From an uncultured Lachnospiraceae bacterium (GTDB lineage Bacteria; Bacillota; Clostridia; Lachnospirales; Lachnospiraceae): a stretch of 64,000 nucleotides of DNA. Positions 8,194 through 17,485 of the stretch are shown here, in pieces. Every line of letters begins with the position of its first letter. Positions within the stretch are counted from its first letter, which is position 1. The notes under the pieces were generated by a model. It saw nothing but the letters and a program-made list of their open reading frames with translations. It searched no databases and had not been told where the DNA came from. The stretch covers positions 1 through 64,000 of the forward strand of contig UQAW01000016.1 of the NCBI GenBank assembly GCA_900539175.1, written 5' to 3'. The translations under genes were made by a program, and so were the position numbers.

Positions 8194-9507
8194 ATGGAAT
8201 ATGGAGTGTTATTCAGGCTATTGCTGATCATCTGTACTGGGTTTTATGTTGGGAATTGGAAGAATACAAGGCTTATGTTTTGTTTTTTTCTGTTTGCAGC
8301 TTCGGGGATCGGACAGTATTATAATGAAGAACTCCAGATTGGAGGAGTAATTGTTCCGGCGGATTTGTTTTTATGCGGTTTTCTGGGTTCGTGGTTCTTT
8401 TTTTCACTCAGACAGGAGATTCGTGTAAAACAGAAAACGCTTGTCATAGCTCTTATTTTTATCGCAATGCTGTTGATGGGAATCACCGAAATGAATGCAC
8501 TGGGAAATATTTTAAGGGATGTTAAAGTATTTGTGTATTTTTTTGCAGCATATCTGTACCTGAAGGATTATGCAAAGGATGAGACCTTGCAGCGCTATCT
8601 GTTCTATACGCTGTTGGGTATGATTCTATTTGCCATCGGTGTGTGCGGTTATGACTTTTTCAGTTATGGGCTGCAGGGGATTGAAACAGGAAAAATTGAC
8701 AGAACGTTTGGCCTGGGTATCAGCCAGTATGGATTAGCGATAGCGGTTGTGATTCTTAGTGCTGCAATACAATACATACAGGGTGTCTGGCGGAAGACGA
8801 TCTGTTATACACTGATTTGCATCGGGATCCTGCTTTGTATTGTATCCTATACCCGTTCGGTCTGGCTGCAGCTGATTGTGAGTCTGGTGTTATATTTTAT
8901 TGTATATTTTATATATGCAAAGAAAAGCGTCAGACAGCTGGGGCGCTTATTGATTAAGATGCTGGTCATTGTTTGCATTATGACATGGATCGTGTATAAA
9001 TTGGCAGCCCAGTACCCTGAGATTTCAAATTTGATACTGGACAGATTTCACTCAATTAATATTAACATGGAGTTTGAAGGAAATTCCAATACACTTCAGT
9101 ATCGGATGCAGGAGGTAAATGATTTTGTGCAGGGGAAATTTAAGTCCGTCCGGGTATTTGTCGGTTATGGATTCGGAGATATGCTGGAAGGGAAAGTCAG
9201 TACCATTGCAGAGAATTCATTTGTTTATTATATCTGGAAATATGGAGCCTTTTTGAGTTGTTATTTGTTTTATCTTATTCTGAAAAAATTTTATACGATT
9301 ATGCGCCGCAGAACCTTAATTTCTATGGCAGTTGTTATTTCTACAAGCGTCTATTTTTTCTCAGGGGGAATGTCAGGACATTTGAACAAATATTATATGC
9401 TTCCGCTGATGGCGGTTCTGTTAGAATGCAACATAGAGCATATCGTACAGGCTCATTACAAAAAAAGAGATGAGGAAGAGGAACGAATGACATGGTCAGT
9501 TATGTAA
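8194..9507 (+). CDS. O-antigen ligase/polymerase-like membrane protein (putative Wzy)
   Basis: A 437-residue, strongly hydrophobic protein with about ten membrane segments and one longer extracytoplasmic loop before the last helices (around the segment LILDRFHSININMEFEGNS). This topology is that of the Wzy polymerase/O-antigen ligase superfamily, which joins lipid-linked repeat units outside the membrane. Sequence conservation in the family is low, so the call rests on topology and on its place between glycosyltransferases and the flippase. The start follows GAGAAAGG. It overlaps the following acyltransferase gene by 16 bp. Confidence 0.75.
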   Translation: MEYGVLFRLLLIICTGFYVGNWKNTRLMFCFFLFAASGIGQYYNEELQIGGVIVPADLFLCGFLGSWFFFSLRQEIRVKQKTLVIALIFIAMLLMGITEMNALGNILRDVKVFVYFFAAYLYLKDYAKDETLQRYLFYTLLGMILFAIGVCGYDFFSYGLQGIETGKIDRTFGLGISQYGLAIAVVILSAAIQYIQGVWRKTICYTLICIGILLCIVSYTRSVWLQLIVSLVLYFIVYFIYAKKSVRQLGRLLIKMLVIVCIMTWIVYKLAAQYPEISNLILDRFHSININMEFEGNSNTLQYRMQEVNDFVQGKFKSVRVFVGYGFGDMLEGKVSTIAENSFVYYIWKYGAFLSCYLFYLILKKFYTIMRRRTLISMAVVISTSVYFFSGGMSGHLNKYYMLPLMAVLLECNIEHIVQAHYKKRDEEEERMTWSVM

Positions 9508-10517
9508 ATATCTTCTTTTGGATGTTGCTCCTTGGGATTTTCGTGCTGATCGGCAGCACGAAAAAAGATGTGTGCGGTCAATTTGGATTCATGTCAAAAG
9601 ATACCACCAATGCACTGCGGGGAGCAGCATCACTCCTGATCATGAGCCAGCATATAGGGGGAAAACTGGGGACGGCAGTTTTAACACCCCTTGGAGGAAT
9701 TGGGGTTGCAATCTTTTTGATATGCTCCGGTTATGGTTTGAATGAATCTTATGTTCAGAACAGAAATATAAAATCGAAGCATTTGAAACAGTACTGGTTA
9801 AAAAAAATATGGAAAGTATTTCTCCCCTATGCAGGTGTGGAAGCTTTGTTCTTTTTTTTGCTCTCGGATACGGAAAGATATCAGAGGCTTACAGCTGCCG
9901 ACTATTTTTTGGATATCTCATGTATCCGTCCGGTTTACTGGTACCTTCAGGAGATTTTGCTGTGTTATGTGATCTTCTTTTTTTGCATTCTGACGCCGAA
10001 GCTCTATCGGTATAAGTATCTGATACTGGGAGGAACCTCAGTTCTGATGTTTTTGGTTTCTCCTGGCCTGATGAGTGAGCAGGCATTTGCTTTTCTGATT
10101 GGAGTGGCAATATCTGATCAGAAAGAGAAGGCGAGACAATTTCTTACGAAAAAGAGCGTACTGGGAGTGATTTTTTGTGTGAGTACAGGTGCCTTGCTTG
10201 TGAAACAGTTGCCGATGGTCAGAGTTTGGAGTGATACCTGGCTTTATACGTTTTTACAGATTCTTATAAAAACTTTGATGGCACTTGTCATGATCGGAGG
10301 GGCAGGCAGAGTAAAAAACAGCATGAACAATGCTTTTTTAGGTTTTATGGGGAAAATCTCTTATGAGATATATCTGATTCATTATGGGATTTTACTCTTA
10401 TTTGATTTGAAGCAGAGCGTTGTCTTACAGATGCTTTTCTTTTTGATCAGTTCCATATTTCTTGCATGGTGTTATCACAGTCTCTGGAAGATTCTGAGAC
10501 GAAGCATACGGGTTTGA
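9492..10517 (+). CDS. Acyltransferase family 3 membrane protein
   Basis: A 341-residue multi-pass protein of the acyltransferase-3 family (OafA/NodX-like), which O-acylates (often O-acetylates) surface glycans. The signature LRGAASLLIMSQHIGG near residue 37 carries the conserved Arg and His. About ten hydrophobic segments follow, and the C-terminal MGKISYEIYLIHYGILLL is typical of the family. It overlaps the polymerase gene by 16 bp. The acyl group and target sugar are not predictable. Confidence 0.85.
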   Translation: MVSYVNIFFWMLLLGIFVLIGSTKKDVCGQFGFMSKDTTNALRGAASLLIMSQHIGGKLGTAVLTPLGGIGVAIFLICSGYGLNESYVQNRNIKSKHLKQYWLKKIWKVFLPYAGVEALFFFLLSDTERYQRLTAADYFLDISCIRPVYWYLQEILLCYVIFFFCILTPKLYRYKYLILGGTSVLMFLVSPGLMSEQAFAFLIGVAISDQKEKARQFLTKKSVLGVIFCVSTGALLVKQLPMVRVWSDTWLYTFLQILIKTLMALVMIGGAGRVKNSMNNAFLGFMGKISYEIYLIHYGILLLFDLKQSVVLQMLFFLISSIFLAWCYHSLWKILRRSIRV

Positions 10518-10542
10518 GAAAGCGAAGAGGGATACTTGGAAG

Positions 10543-12009
10543 ATGAAGCAGGGGAATATCAAAAATAATTATATATATAATATTTCGTATGAGATTTTTC
10601 GGGTTATTGTTCCGCTGATTACGACCCCGTATATTTCCAGAATTTTTGGAAGTGAGGGGATTGGAACTTACACGTTGGCGAACACTTATGTGCAGTATTT
10701 TATTCTGTTCGCAGGGCTGGGATTTTCAACGTATGCAGCCAGAGAGTTGGCGTATGTGCGGGATGATGAGGAACAGTTTCGCAATACATTTTGGGAGATT
10801 ATGCTTGCACGCGTTCTCTGCCTTGGCGTTGCAATCGCAATTTATTTCTGTACTTTTTTTGCAGGAGACTGGAAACAGGATTCCTCTTATAAGATATGTA
10901 TGATCTATCTGTTTGCGGTTGTTTTCGACGTTTCTTATTATTTCAGGGCAATTGAGCAGTTTAAAACGATTGCGCTTCGTAATGTAGCTGTGAAAGCAGT
11001 GTCCCTGGTGTTGATTTTTATATTAATCAGAAATTCTTCTCAGGTATGGCTTTATACCTTAATTCTTGCAGCTTCTGAATTTTTGGGACAGGCAGTTATG
11101 GTATTGTCTATTGATAAGGAGATTTTTCGCAGACCAAAGCTTGAGAAGAAACATTATAAAAAACATTTTGGAGCTTCTGTTTCTTTATTTATTCCGACTT
11201 TGGCGATCCAGATTTACACCATGTTGGATAAGGTAATGCTTGGAGAAATCTGTGGAGAGAGCGAAGCAGGTTATTACGAGAATGCCCAAAAGATGATTCG
11301 TCTTGCAGCAACAGTGGCTTCTGCGTTTGTGGCGGTTTCCGTTCCGAGAATGTCCTATTATTTTGCAAAAGGAAATATAAAGGAATTAAAAAATCATTTC
11401 AGAAAGGTTTTTCAATTTGTCAGTTTTCTGGTATTTCCCATGTGTTTTGGTTTGATCGGGGTGGCTCCCGGTTTTTCAAGCTGGTATTATGGGGAAAAAT
11501 TTGCGGGGATTGAGCGTCTGGTGATGATCGGGGCGCCTTTGATCATCTCGTTGGGATGGTCCAATATCCTGGGAAATATGATCTTAATAGCAACGAATAA
11601 TCAGAAATATTATACGATTTCGGTATATGCAGGTGCCGGATTAAATGTGTTGATGAATTTCTTATGTATTCCGAGGATGGGAGCTATGGGAGCAATTATC
11701 GCGTCGGTTTTAGCCGAGTTTTCGGGGATGCTTTTGATGTTTTACTTCAGTAATAAGAAATATGCTCTGGGAGAAGGTTTGAAAGGAGTTTCAAGATATT
11801 TGGCAGCAGCATTTATCATGTTTGGCATTATTCGGCTGGCGGATTTGTTTTTACCGTATCGTATCTGGGGAACCTGTATTGAAATTTTGATCGGAGTTTT
11901 AAGCTATATCGGTGTTCTGGCAATTTTTCGGGATGAATTGTTAAAAGAATTTTTGAATGCTGCAAAAGAAATAAAAAAGCGGATGATTGACCGGGGAGGA
12001 GTACGGTGA
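10543..12009 (+). CDS. Polysaccharide flippase (Wzx-like, MOP superfamily)
   Basis: A 488-residue protein with about 12-14 hydrophobic segments. The N-terminus (NISYEIFRVIVPLITTPYIS, then SEGIGTYTLANTYVQYF) is the classic start of the oligosaccharide flippase family. It would move undecaprenyl-linked repeat units across the membrane for the adjacent polymerase. The next gene starts with a GTGA overlap. Confidence 0.9.
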   Translation: MKQGNIKNNYIYNISYEIFRVIVPLITTPYISRIFGSEGIGTYTLANTYVQYFILFAGLGFSTYAARELAYVRDDEEQFRNTFWEIMLARVLCLGVAIAIYFCTFFAGDWKQDSSYKICMIYLFAVVFDVSYYFRAIEQFKTIALRNVAVKAVSLVLIFILIRNSSQVWLYTLILAASEFLGQAVMVLSIDKEIFRRPKLEKKHYKKHFGASVSLFIPTLAIQIYTMLDKVMLGEICGESEAGYYENAQKMIRLAATVASAFVAVSVPRMSYYFAKGNIKELKNHFRKVFQFVSFLVFPMCFGLIGVAPGFSSWYYGEKFAGIERLVMIGAPLIISLGWSNILGNMILIATNNQKYYTISVYAGAGLNVLMNFLCIPRMGAMGAIIASVLAEFSGMLLMFYFSNKKYALGEGLKGVSRYLAAAFIMFGIIRLADLFLPYRIWGTCIEILIGVLSYIGVLAIFRDELLKEFLNAAKEIKKRMIDRGGVR

Positions 12010-12575
12010 ACAGTAATTACTATAAGATTATGATGAAAATTTTACATATAAAATACGGTAAAAAGCTTCTTTTAAAAGGGTGCCCGGTAATTTTCAATAA
12101 GCGAGGAGGGACACTTGAGATTGGAAATGATGTCTGTATAAAATCCAGTTTTCTTTCCAATCTGGTAGGTCTTTACAGCCGTACCATTATTGTTACCAGA
12201 ACTTCACAGGCAGAAATTCATATTGGTGATCATGTGGGGATTTCAGGAGCGACAATCTATGCAAGGGAGTCGATCACAATCGGTGAGCATACAAATATCG
12301 GGGGAAATGCAAAGATTCTGGACAACGATTTTCATCCCGTTGAGATCGAGGCACGCAATCGTGACTGTAAAGAAAAAATCGGGACAAAACCGGTTGTGAT
12401 AGGGAAAAATTGCTTTATCGGCTGTAATACGCTGATATTGAAGGGAACACAATTAGGGGACGGCTGTGTAGTCGGTGCAGGGGCAGTTGTTTCGGGTAAA
12501 TTTCCTCCCAACTCGGTGATCGTAGGAAACCCCGGAAAAGTGATAAAAACGATTCATCAGAATCGTTCTAAATGA
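12006..12575 (+). CDS. Hexapeptide-repeat (LbH) acyltransferase
   Basis: A 189-residue left-handed beta-helix transferase. Imperfect hexapeptide repeats run from about residue 36 to 180 (IGNDVCIK, IGDHVGIS, IGEHTNIG, IGKNCFIG, GDGCVVGAGAVV), ending NSVIVGNPGKVIK as in WcaF/Maa/NodL-type O-acetyltransferases. The catalytic His candidate is in DNDFHPVE. The GTG start follows GGAGGAGTAC and overlaps the flippase stop. It probably acetylates a sugar of the exported polymer or its precursor. Confidence 0.85.
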   Translation: MNSNYYKIMMKILHIKYGKKLLLKGCPVIFNKRGGTLEIGNDVCIKSSFLSNLVGLYSRTIIVTRTSQAEIHIGDHVGISGATIYARESITIGEHTNIGGNAKILDNDFHPVEIEARNRDCKEKIGTKPVVIGKNCFIGCNTLILKGTQLGDGCVVGAGAVVSGKFPPNSVIVGNPGKVIKTIHQNRSK

Positions 12576-12588
12576 AAGGAAAAGGATT

Positions 12589-13416
12589 ATGAAATATGTG
12601 AAAATGATGCTTCTTCTTGCGTTTCTTTTAGCTTCCGGGATTTTTACCATATCAGAGATAAAAGAAAGGAATGACAGAGACAGTTCCATTCCTGTGATTA
12701 CAAGTGACAGAGAGATTCTTGAAATTCCTTGTGATTATACCCGGGGACAGCTTATGGAAGGATTGAACGCATACGATGAAAAGGACGGAGATCTGACCTC
12801 GGATATCGTGGTTGGAAGTATTTCCAGATTTCTGGAAAAAGGGATCTGCGATGTTAATTATGTGGTGTTTGATTCTGCAAATCAGCCGTTTTCTTTGACC
12901 CGAAAATTAAAGTTTACAGATTATCATTCTCCCCAATTTATACTGACGGAACCGTTGATCTTTGAAGAAGGTGAGGGCAGTTATCAGAAGACGGTGGAAC
13001 GTATTGGTGCAGTGGATCAGCTGGATGGAGACCTGAAGGAATGGATTCGGCAGATTGACACAGATGCCAGTTATCAGAAGGAAGGAACTTATCATATTGC
13101 CCTGGAGGTCAGCAACAGTTTTGGTGATACGGTTTCTGTAAATCTGCCGATTCATGTAGTAAGGTCTGGAATGCAAAATCTGGACATCCGCTTATCGTCA
13201 GCAATTTGTTATATCGGTATTGGAGAGACGATAGATCCCCAGGTGATGTTGGAGGGAGTATATGACAGCGATGGAAATGCTCTGGACCCAGGAATTGTAA
13301 CAGCTGTTTCCAATGTAAATGCGCAGGAAGCAGGATGCTATGAAATCGAATATCAGGCAAATGACGGTCAGGGAAATATAGGCGAAGCATGGCTGGTTGT
13401 AGTCGTGCAGGAGTAA
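12589..13416 (+). CDS. Membrane-anchored protein with DUF5011/Ig-like domains
   Basis: A 275-residue protein. Residues 4-22 form one hydrophobic segment (signal anchor, no lipobox Cys), so the rest is extracellular. At least two repeats of the Ig-like/DUF5011 pattern are visible: YDEKDGDLTSDIVV near residue 61 and VDQLDGDLKEWI near residue 142, with a possible third in YDSDGNALDPGIV. Such domains usually act as cell-surface structural or binding modules. The gene lies between the acyltransferase and the first Wzz/BY-kinase fusion, spaced 13 and 12 bp, so it is part of the operon. Its role in polymer export or attachment is unknown. Confidence 0.7.
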   Translation: MKYVKMMLLLAFLLASGIFTISEIKERNDRDSSIPVITSDREILEIPCDYTRGQLMEGLNAYDEKDGDLTSDIVVGSISRFLEKGICDVNYVVFDSANQPFSLTRKLKFTDYHSPQFILTEPLIFEEGEGSYQKTVERIGAVDQLDGDLKEWIRQIDTDASYQKEGTYHIALEVSNSFGDTVSVNLPIHVVRSGMQNLDIRLSSAICYIGIGETIDPQVMLEGVYDSDGNALDPGIVTAVSNVNAQEAGCYEIEYQANDGQGNIGEAWLVVVVQE

Positions 13417-13428
13417 AGGAGGAGATTC

Positions 13429-14808
13429 ATGGATCGCGGAGAGATTAAGTTTGATGAAGTAAGCGGTCGGGGTGTCTGCAAAGAGTTGATGCGATACGCC
13501 TGGATGATTTTACTTGCAGCAGCAACGGTATGGCTTGGCGCAGCAGGTATAGGGAGATTAAGTTATGTTCCTCAGTATACAGCCTCGGCTACATTGGTAG
13601 TCAGTACGAAGGGCGGAACCGGTGTTTATTCTTCTCTTGCCATGTCAAGTCAGATGGCAAATGTATTCAGTGATGTGTTTCAAAGTGAAGCGTTGAGGAA
13701 ATATATTGCAGAAGATATAGGGGAAGAGGTAAATGGGGTGATTACCTGTGAACAGATACAGGAAACAAATCTTCTGGTATTGCAGGTTGTGGCAGAAACG
13801 CCCAGAGAGGCATATTTGTTTCTTCATTCAGCGCTGGAACATTATAAAGAGGTATCCGGATATGTTTTTGCAAATGCGGGACTGGAGATTGTCCAGGAGC
13901 CGTCAGTACCGGAAGAGCCTTCCAACCAGTCACTGCTTTGGGAACTGAGAAATATCGTGGCAGTGCTCGGGGCTGTTTTGATGGCGGGAGTAATATTCAT
14001 TTTTTATTTGTTAAGATATACGGTCAAGAACAGTGCCTCGGCAGCAAGACAGCTGGATGGAAGCGTTCGGGGGGTAATCCCTTATGAAAAAAGGAGAGTC
14101 AGAAAAGGACGAAAGAAAAAAAGGGAAGCTCCGCTTCTGAATTCTCCTCTTGTCAGTATGAAATATGCAGAAGCAAGCCGAAGAGCGGAAGCAGGTGTAG
14201 AATATCATATGCGGAAGAGGCGGCAGAAAGTGCTTCTGGTTACAAGTGTCAGTGAAAATGAGGGAAAATCCACGGTAGCCGCCAATCTGGCAATCGCACT
14301 TGCGGAAAAGCATCGAAAAGTATTACTGATCGACGGCGATTTTCGAAAGCCGGCACAGTATAAGATTTTTGGAAGAAAAAAAAGTAAAATCCCTTCTCTG
14401 AGAAAAGTGCTGTTGGGAAAAGCGAGCTGGAAAGAGGCTATTGTCAGAAATAAGAAAAGCGGTGTCTGGGAACTTTTTCTGTATCGGCCTTTATCGAATT
14501 TATCAGAGATTTTGAATTCTGACAGATTGGATGAACTTTTGAAAAACTGCAGGAAAGAGATGGATTATATTATTATTGACAGTTCCCCCACATCTGTGGC
14601 AACAGATGCGGAAGTCTGGATGCAGTTGGCTGATACCGTATTATTGGTGGTGCGTCAGGACTGGTCTGATGTACGCATTATTAACGATACGGTAGATCTG
14701 ATCTGGCAGAGCAGCGGAGATTTTGCAGGGTTTGTTTTAAATGCTTTCCATGAAGAGCATTCCCGCAGCTGTCAAAAATACGGCTATGGAGAATATGGAA
14801 TGGGATAA
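13429..14808 (+). CDS. Wzz-type chain-length regulator fused to BY-kinase (first copy)
   Basis: A 459-residue fusion. The N-terminal Wzz/CpsC-like part has TM1 at about residues 25-46 and TM2 at about 175-200 flanking an extracellular domain. The C-terminal cytoplasmic part is a bacterial tyrosine kinase, with Walker A SENEGKST near residue 271, Walker A' VLLIDGDFRKP, Walker B YIIIDSSPT, and a short Tyr-containing tail (YGYGEYG). BY-kinases autophosphorylate the tail and control polymer length and export. Firmicutes usually split these functions into CpsC and CpsD, so a one-chain form is notable. A second fusion follows immediately. The start at 13429 follows AAGGAGGAG. Confidence 0.85.
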   Translation: MDRGEIKFDEVSGRGVCKELMRYAWMILLAAATVWLGAAGIGRLSYVPQYTASATLVVSTKGGTGVYSSLAMSSQMANVFSDVFQSEALRKYIAEDIGEEVNGVITCEQIQETNLLVLQVVAETPREAYLFLHSALEHYKEVSGYVFANAGLEIVQEPSVPEEPSNQSLLWELRNIVAVLGAVLMAGVIFIFYLLRYTVKNSASAARQLDGSVRGVIPYEKRRVRKGRKKKREAPLLNSPLVSMKYAEASRRAEAGVEYHMRKRRQKVLLVTSVSENEGKSTVAANLAIALAEKHRKVLLIDGDFRKPAQYKIFGRKKSKIPSLRKVLLGKASWKEAIVRNKKSGVWELFLYRPLSNLSEILNSDRLDELLKNCRKEMDYIIIDSSPTSVATDAEVWMQLADTVLLVVRQDWSDVRIINDTVDLIWQSSGDFAGFVLNAFHEEHSRSCQKYGYGEYGMG

Positions 14809-14817
14809 GTGAAGAAT

Positions 14818-14866
14818 AAAAAACAGACATGTCTGCTGGCGCAGATATCACCATATATGAAAGTCA
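14818..14866 (+). repeat. Dispersed ~45-bp hairpin repeat (family E), copy 2
   Basis: Matches 8115-8162 in CAGACATGTCTGCTG and CACCATATATGAAAGTCA. It sits between the two BY-kinase genes, just upstream of the second gene's ribosome site, so it could affect its translation. Confidence 0.72.
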
Positions 14867-14882
14867 AAAGAGGATGAACATT

Positions 14883-16361
14883 ATGGATAATCAAGAAATG
14901 GGAAGAACTGTGAGTCCGGATGAGAGGGAACGCGAAATCGTACTTAATATCAGTGTATTGAGAAAGGATTTTCGCCGGCTCTTAAAAAAGTTTTGGTGGA
15001 TTGTAATATTGGCTGCGGTATTGATGGCTGAATTGTTTTATGTTCGGGCATATGCAGGATATGTTCCAATGTATGAAAGTAAAGCAACTTTTACGGTAGC
15101 TACGGGCAATGAAGAGAGTGGAAATTATAATTTTTATTATTCGCAGAATACGGCAGACCAATTATCAAGGACTTTTTCCTATCTTCTGGACAGCAGTTAT
15201 TTTAACAGTGTTCTGTTAGAAGAACTGGGAGAACAATCATTAGACGGGACAATCAGTGCGGAAACCGTAAAAGGCTCAAACGTGGTTACCATGAAAGTAC
15301 ATAGCAGGAAAGCAGAGACTGCAAGCCAGATTTTGGAATCTGCCCTGAAAGTATATCCGGATACTGCACGTTTCGTTTTGGGAAATATCCAGTTTCATAT
15401 GATAGGAAAACCGGATACGTCGCTGCAGCCATATAATGAACCAGTGCTGTGGAGGATACTGGCAAATGGGGCGGCGGTCGGCGGAATTTCAGGAGTCCTT
15501 TTTCTGCTGCTGCTGGCCTATTTCAGAAGAACGGCAAAGACCCCGGAAGAGATGGAGGAAATTACAAGTTTAAAATGTCTTGCAGTAATTCCGGAGGTTA
15601 AGCAAAAAGCGAGAAAAAGAAAAAAAGGGAAGAAGAGAGTTTCCGCGTTGGATCAAAGAGCGCCCTATGGGTTTCGGGAAGGCATGCGTGCTCTTCAGAT
15701 ACGTACAGAGCTTGCCATGAAGAAAAAGGAAGCAAAAGTTTTGCTGGTTACAAGTACGGCGGCTGGAGAGGGAAAATCAACAGTGGCGGTTAATCTTGCA
15801 GAATTGCTTGCATCAAAGGGGAAAAATGTTCTTTTGATTGACGGGGATTTGCGGAAGCAGGAGGATGCAAAGGTTTTGAACTGTGGTGATGGTATGGGAC
15901 TGCAGGATCTCTGTGAACAGGGAGAGGAACTGAAGGTTCAGATCCGTCCCCTTGAGAAAAGTCGTCTTTGGTTTTTCGGAGGGACGCATACGACACAGAA
16001 TACGGCAAATGTGCTCAGTCATCCGAGGGTTGGTGCATTTATGAAAGCAGCAAGAAAAAAGATGGATTATATCATATTGGATACGCCTCCCTGCGGAGTC
16101 TTTCAGGACGCTATCCTTCTGGCTGAATATGCCGATGAAATTCTCTATGTGATAAAATACGATTCTGTGCCCCAAAAAGAAGTAATTGAGGGATTATCTT
16201 TTATAAATGAAGGAAAGTCACGAATTTTGGGCTATGTTCTCAATGCATATCCGCAAAGTACCAATGTTTATGGGTATGGAGGTTATGGATATAAGGGCTA
16301 CGGATATAAAGGGGAGACTTATCAAAAGGATTACGAAAAGAAAAAGGTAAGACAATTTTAA
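14883..16361 (+). CDS. Wzz-type chain-length regulator fused to BY-kinase (second copy)
   Basis: A 492-residue paralogue of the preceding protein. TM1 is at about residues 36-58 and TM2 at about 191-213. The kinase Walker A is AAGEGKSTVAVNL near residue 290, followed by VLLIDGDLRK and Walker B YIILDTPPC. The C-terminal tail is much richer in Tyr than in the first copy (repeats of YGYGGYGYKG). I chose ATG 14883 because AGAGGA lies 8 bp upstream; a longer reading from 14829 would start within the dispersed repeat. Having two complete fusions in one operon suggests separate control of length and export, or a kinase pair that phosphorylates each other. Confidence 0.85.
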   Translation: MDNQEMGRTVSPDEREREIVLNISVLRKDFRRLLKKFWWIVILAAVLMAELFYVRAYAGYVPMYESKATFTVATGNEESGNYNFYYSQNTADQLSRTFSYLLDSSYFNSVLLEELGEQSLDGTISAETVKGSNVVTMKVHSRKAETASQILESALKVYPDTARFVLGNIQFHMIGKPDTSLQPYNEPVLWRILANGAAVGGISGVLFLLLLAYFRRTAKTPEEMEEITSLKCLAVIPEVKQKARKRKKGKKRVSALDQRAPYGFREGMRALQIRTELAMKKKEAKVLLVTSTAAGEGKSTVAVNLAELLASKGKNVLLIDGDLRKQEDAKVLNCGDGMGLQDLCEQGEELKVQIRPLEKSRLWFFGGTHTTQNTANVLSHPRVGAFMKAARKKMDYIILDTPPCGVFQDAILLAEYADEILYVIKYDSVPQKEVIEGLSFINEGKSRILGYVLNAYPQSTNVYGYGGYGYKGYGYKGETYQKDYEKKKVRQF

Positions 16362-16429
16362 GATACACTCCAGCAGGGACACGTGTATAGCTTTATGGTT
16401 TATTACAGAATAGAAAGTTGGGACTACAT

Positions 16430-17485
16430 ATGAAAAAGGCATTGATAACAGGAATTACAGGACAGGATGGTTCTTATCTGGCGGAGTTTCTTCTGGAGAA
16501 GGGGTATGAGGTTCATGGGATTACAAGGCGTGCATCCATTTCAAATACTGCCAGAATCAATCATCTGATTGCAGCAGATGCTGTGACTCTTCATGATGGG
16601 GATTTATCGGATTCGTCTTCTCTGGTTCGTATCATCCGTCTGGTTTGTCCGGATGAAATCTATAATCTGGCGGCACAGTCACATGTACAGGTATCTTTTG
16701 ATGTGCCTGAGTATTCCGGGGATGTGGATGCGATGGGGGTTTTAAGAATTCTGGAGGCTGTGAGAATTCTGGGATTTACCAGGAAAACAAAAGTATATCA
16801 GGCATCTACTTCGGAATTATATGGAAAAGTGGAGGAGGTGCCTCAGACGGAGACAACACCCTTTCACCCATATAGTCCTTATGCAGTGGCAAAACAGTAT
16901 GGGTTCTGGATTACGAAGGAGTATCGGGAAGCGTATGGAATGTTTGCGGTAAACGGGATTTTATTTAATCATGAATCAGAGCGGCGCGGTGAAAATTTTG
17001 TTACGAGAAAGATTACTCTGGCGGCAGGCAGAATCGCGGAGGGGCTGCAGGATCATCTGGAACTTGGCAATATGGATTCGCTGCGTGACTGGGGATACGC
17101 GAAAGATTATGTGGAGTGTATGTGGATGATGCTTCAGCAGGAAACACCAGAAGATTTTGTCATTGCAACCGGCGAACAGCATACGGTAAGGGATTTTACA
17201 GAACGGGCATTTCGGGCAAATGGAATGGAACTTGGCTGGGAAGGACAGGGTCTGGAGGAAAAGGGATATGATCAGAAAACCGGAAGGATGCTGGTATGTG
17301 TGAACCCGGCCTGGTTCCGGCCGACAGATGTGAATAATCTTTTGGGGGATCCGACAAAGGCCAGGACCGTTCTGGGATGGAATCCGCAGAAAACAAGTTA
17401 TGAAGAACTGGTACGGATTATGGCAGAACATGACCGTCTCCTTGCAAAAAAGGAAGCAATGATGAAAGCGGGAGTAAACTTATGA
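16430..17485 (+). CDS. gmd: GDP-mannose 4,6-dehydratase
   Basis: A 351-residue short-chain dehydrogenase/reductase that converts GDP-D-mannose to GDP-4-keto-6-deoxymannose, the first step to GDP-L-fucose. The NADP-binding motif is GITGQDGS near residue 8. The catalytic residues lie in QASTSELYGK and in YSPYAVAKQYG (Tyr-x3-Lys). The family motif LFNHESERRGENFVTRKI is intact. ATG at 16430 is preferred to the in-frame TTG at 16418. It overlaps the next gene by 4 bp (ATGA). Confidence 0.95.
   Translation: MKKALITGITGQDGSYLAEFLLEKGYEVHGITRRASISNTARINHLIAADAVTLHDGDLSDSSSLVRIIRLVCPDEIYNLAAQSHVQVSFDVPEYSGDVDAMGVLRILEAVRILGFTRKTKVYQASTSELYGKVEEVPQTETTPFHPYSPYAVAKQYGFWITKEYREAYGMFAVNGILFNHESERRGENFVTRKITLAAGRIAEGLQDHLELGNMDSLRDWGYAKDYVECMWMMLQQETPEDFVIATGEQHTVRDFTERAFRANGMELGWEGQGLEEKGYDQKTGRMLVCVNPAWFRPTDVNNLLGDPTKARTVLGWNPQKTSYEELVRIMAEHDRLLAKKEAMMKAGVNL

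Noticed and set aside
14829..14882. Longer N-terminus for the second BY-kinase fusion
   Set aside because: The extra codons are translation of the dispersed hairpin repeat, and the ribosome site fits ATG 14883.
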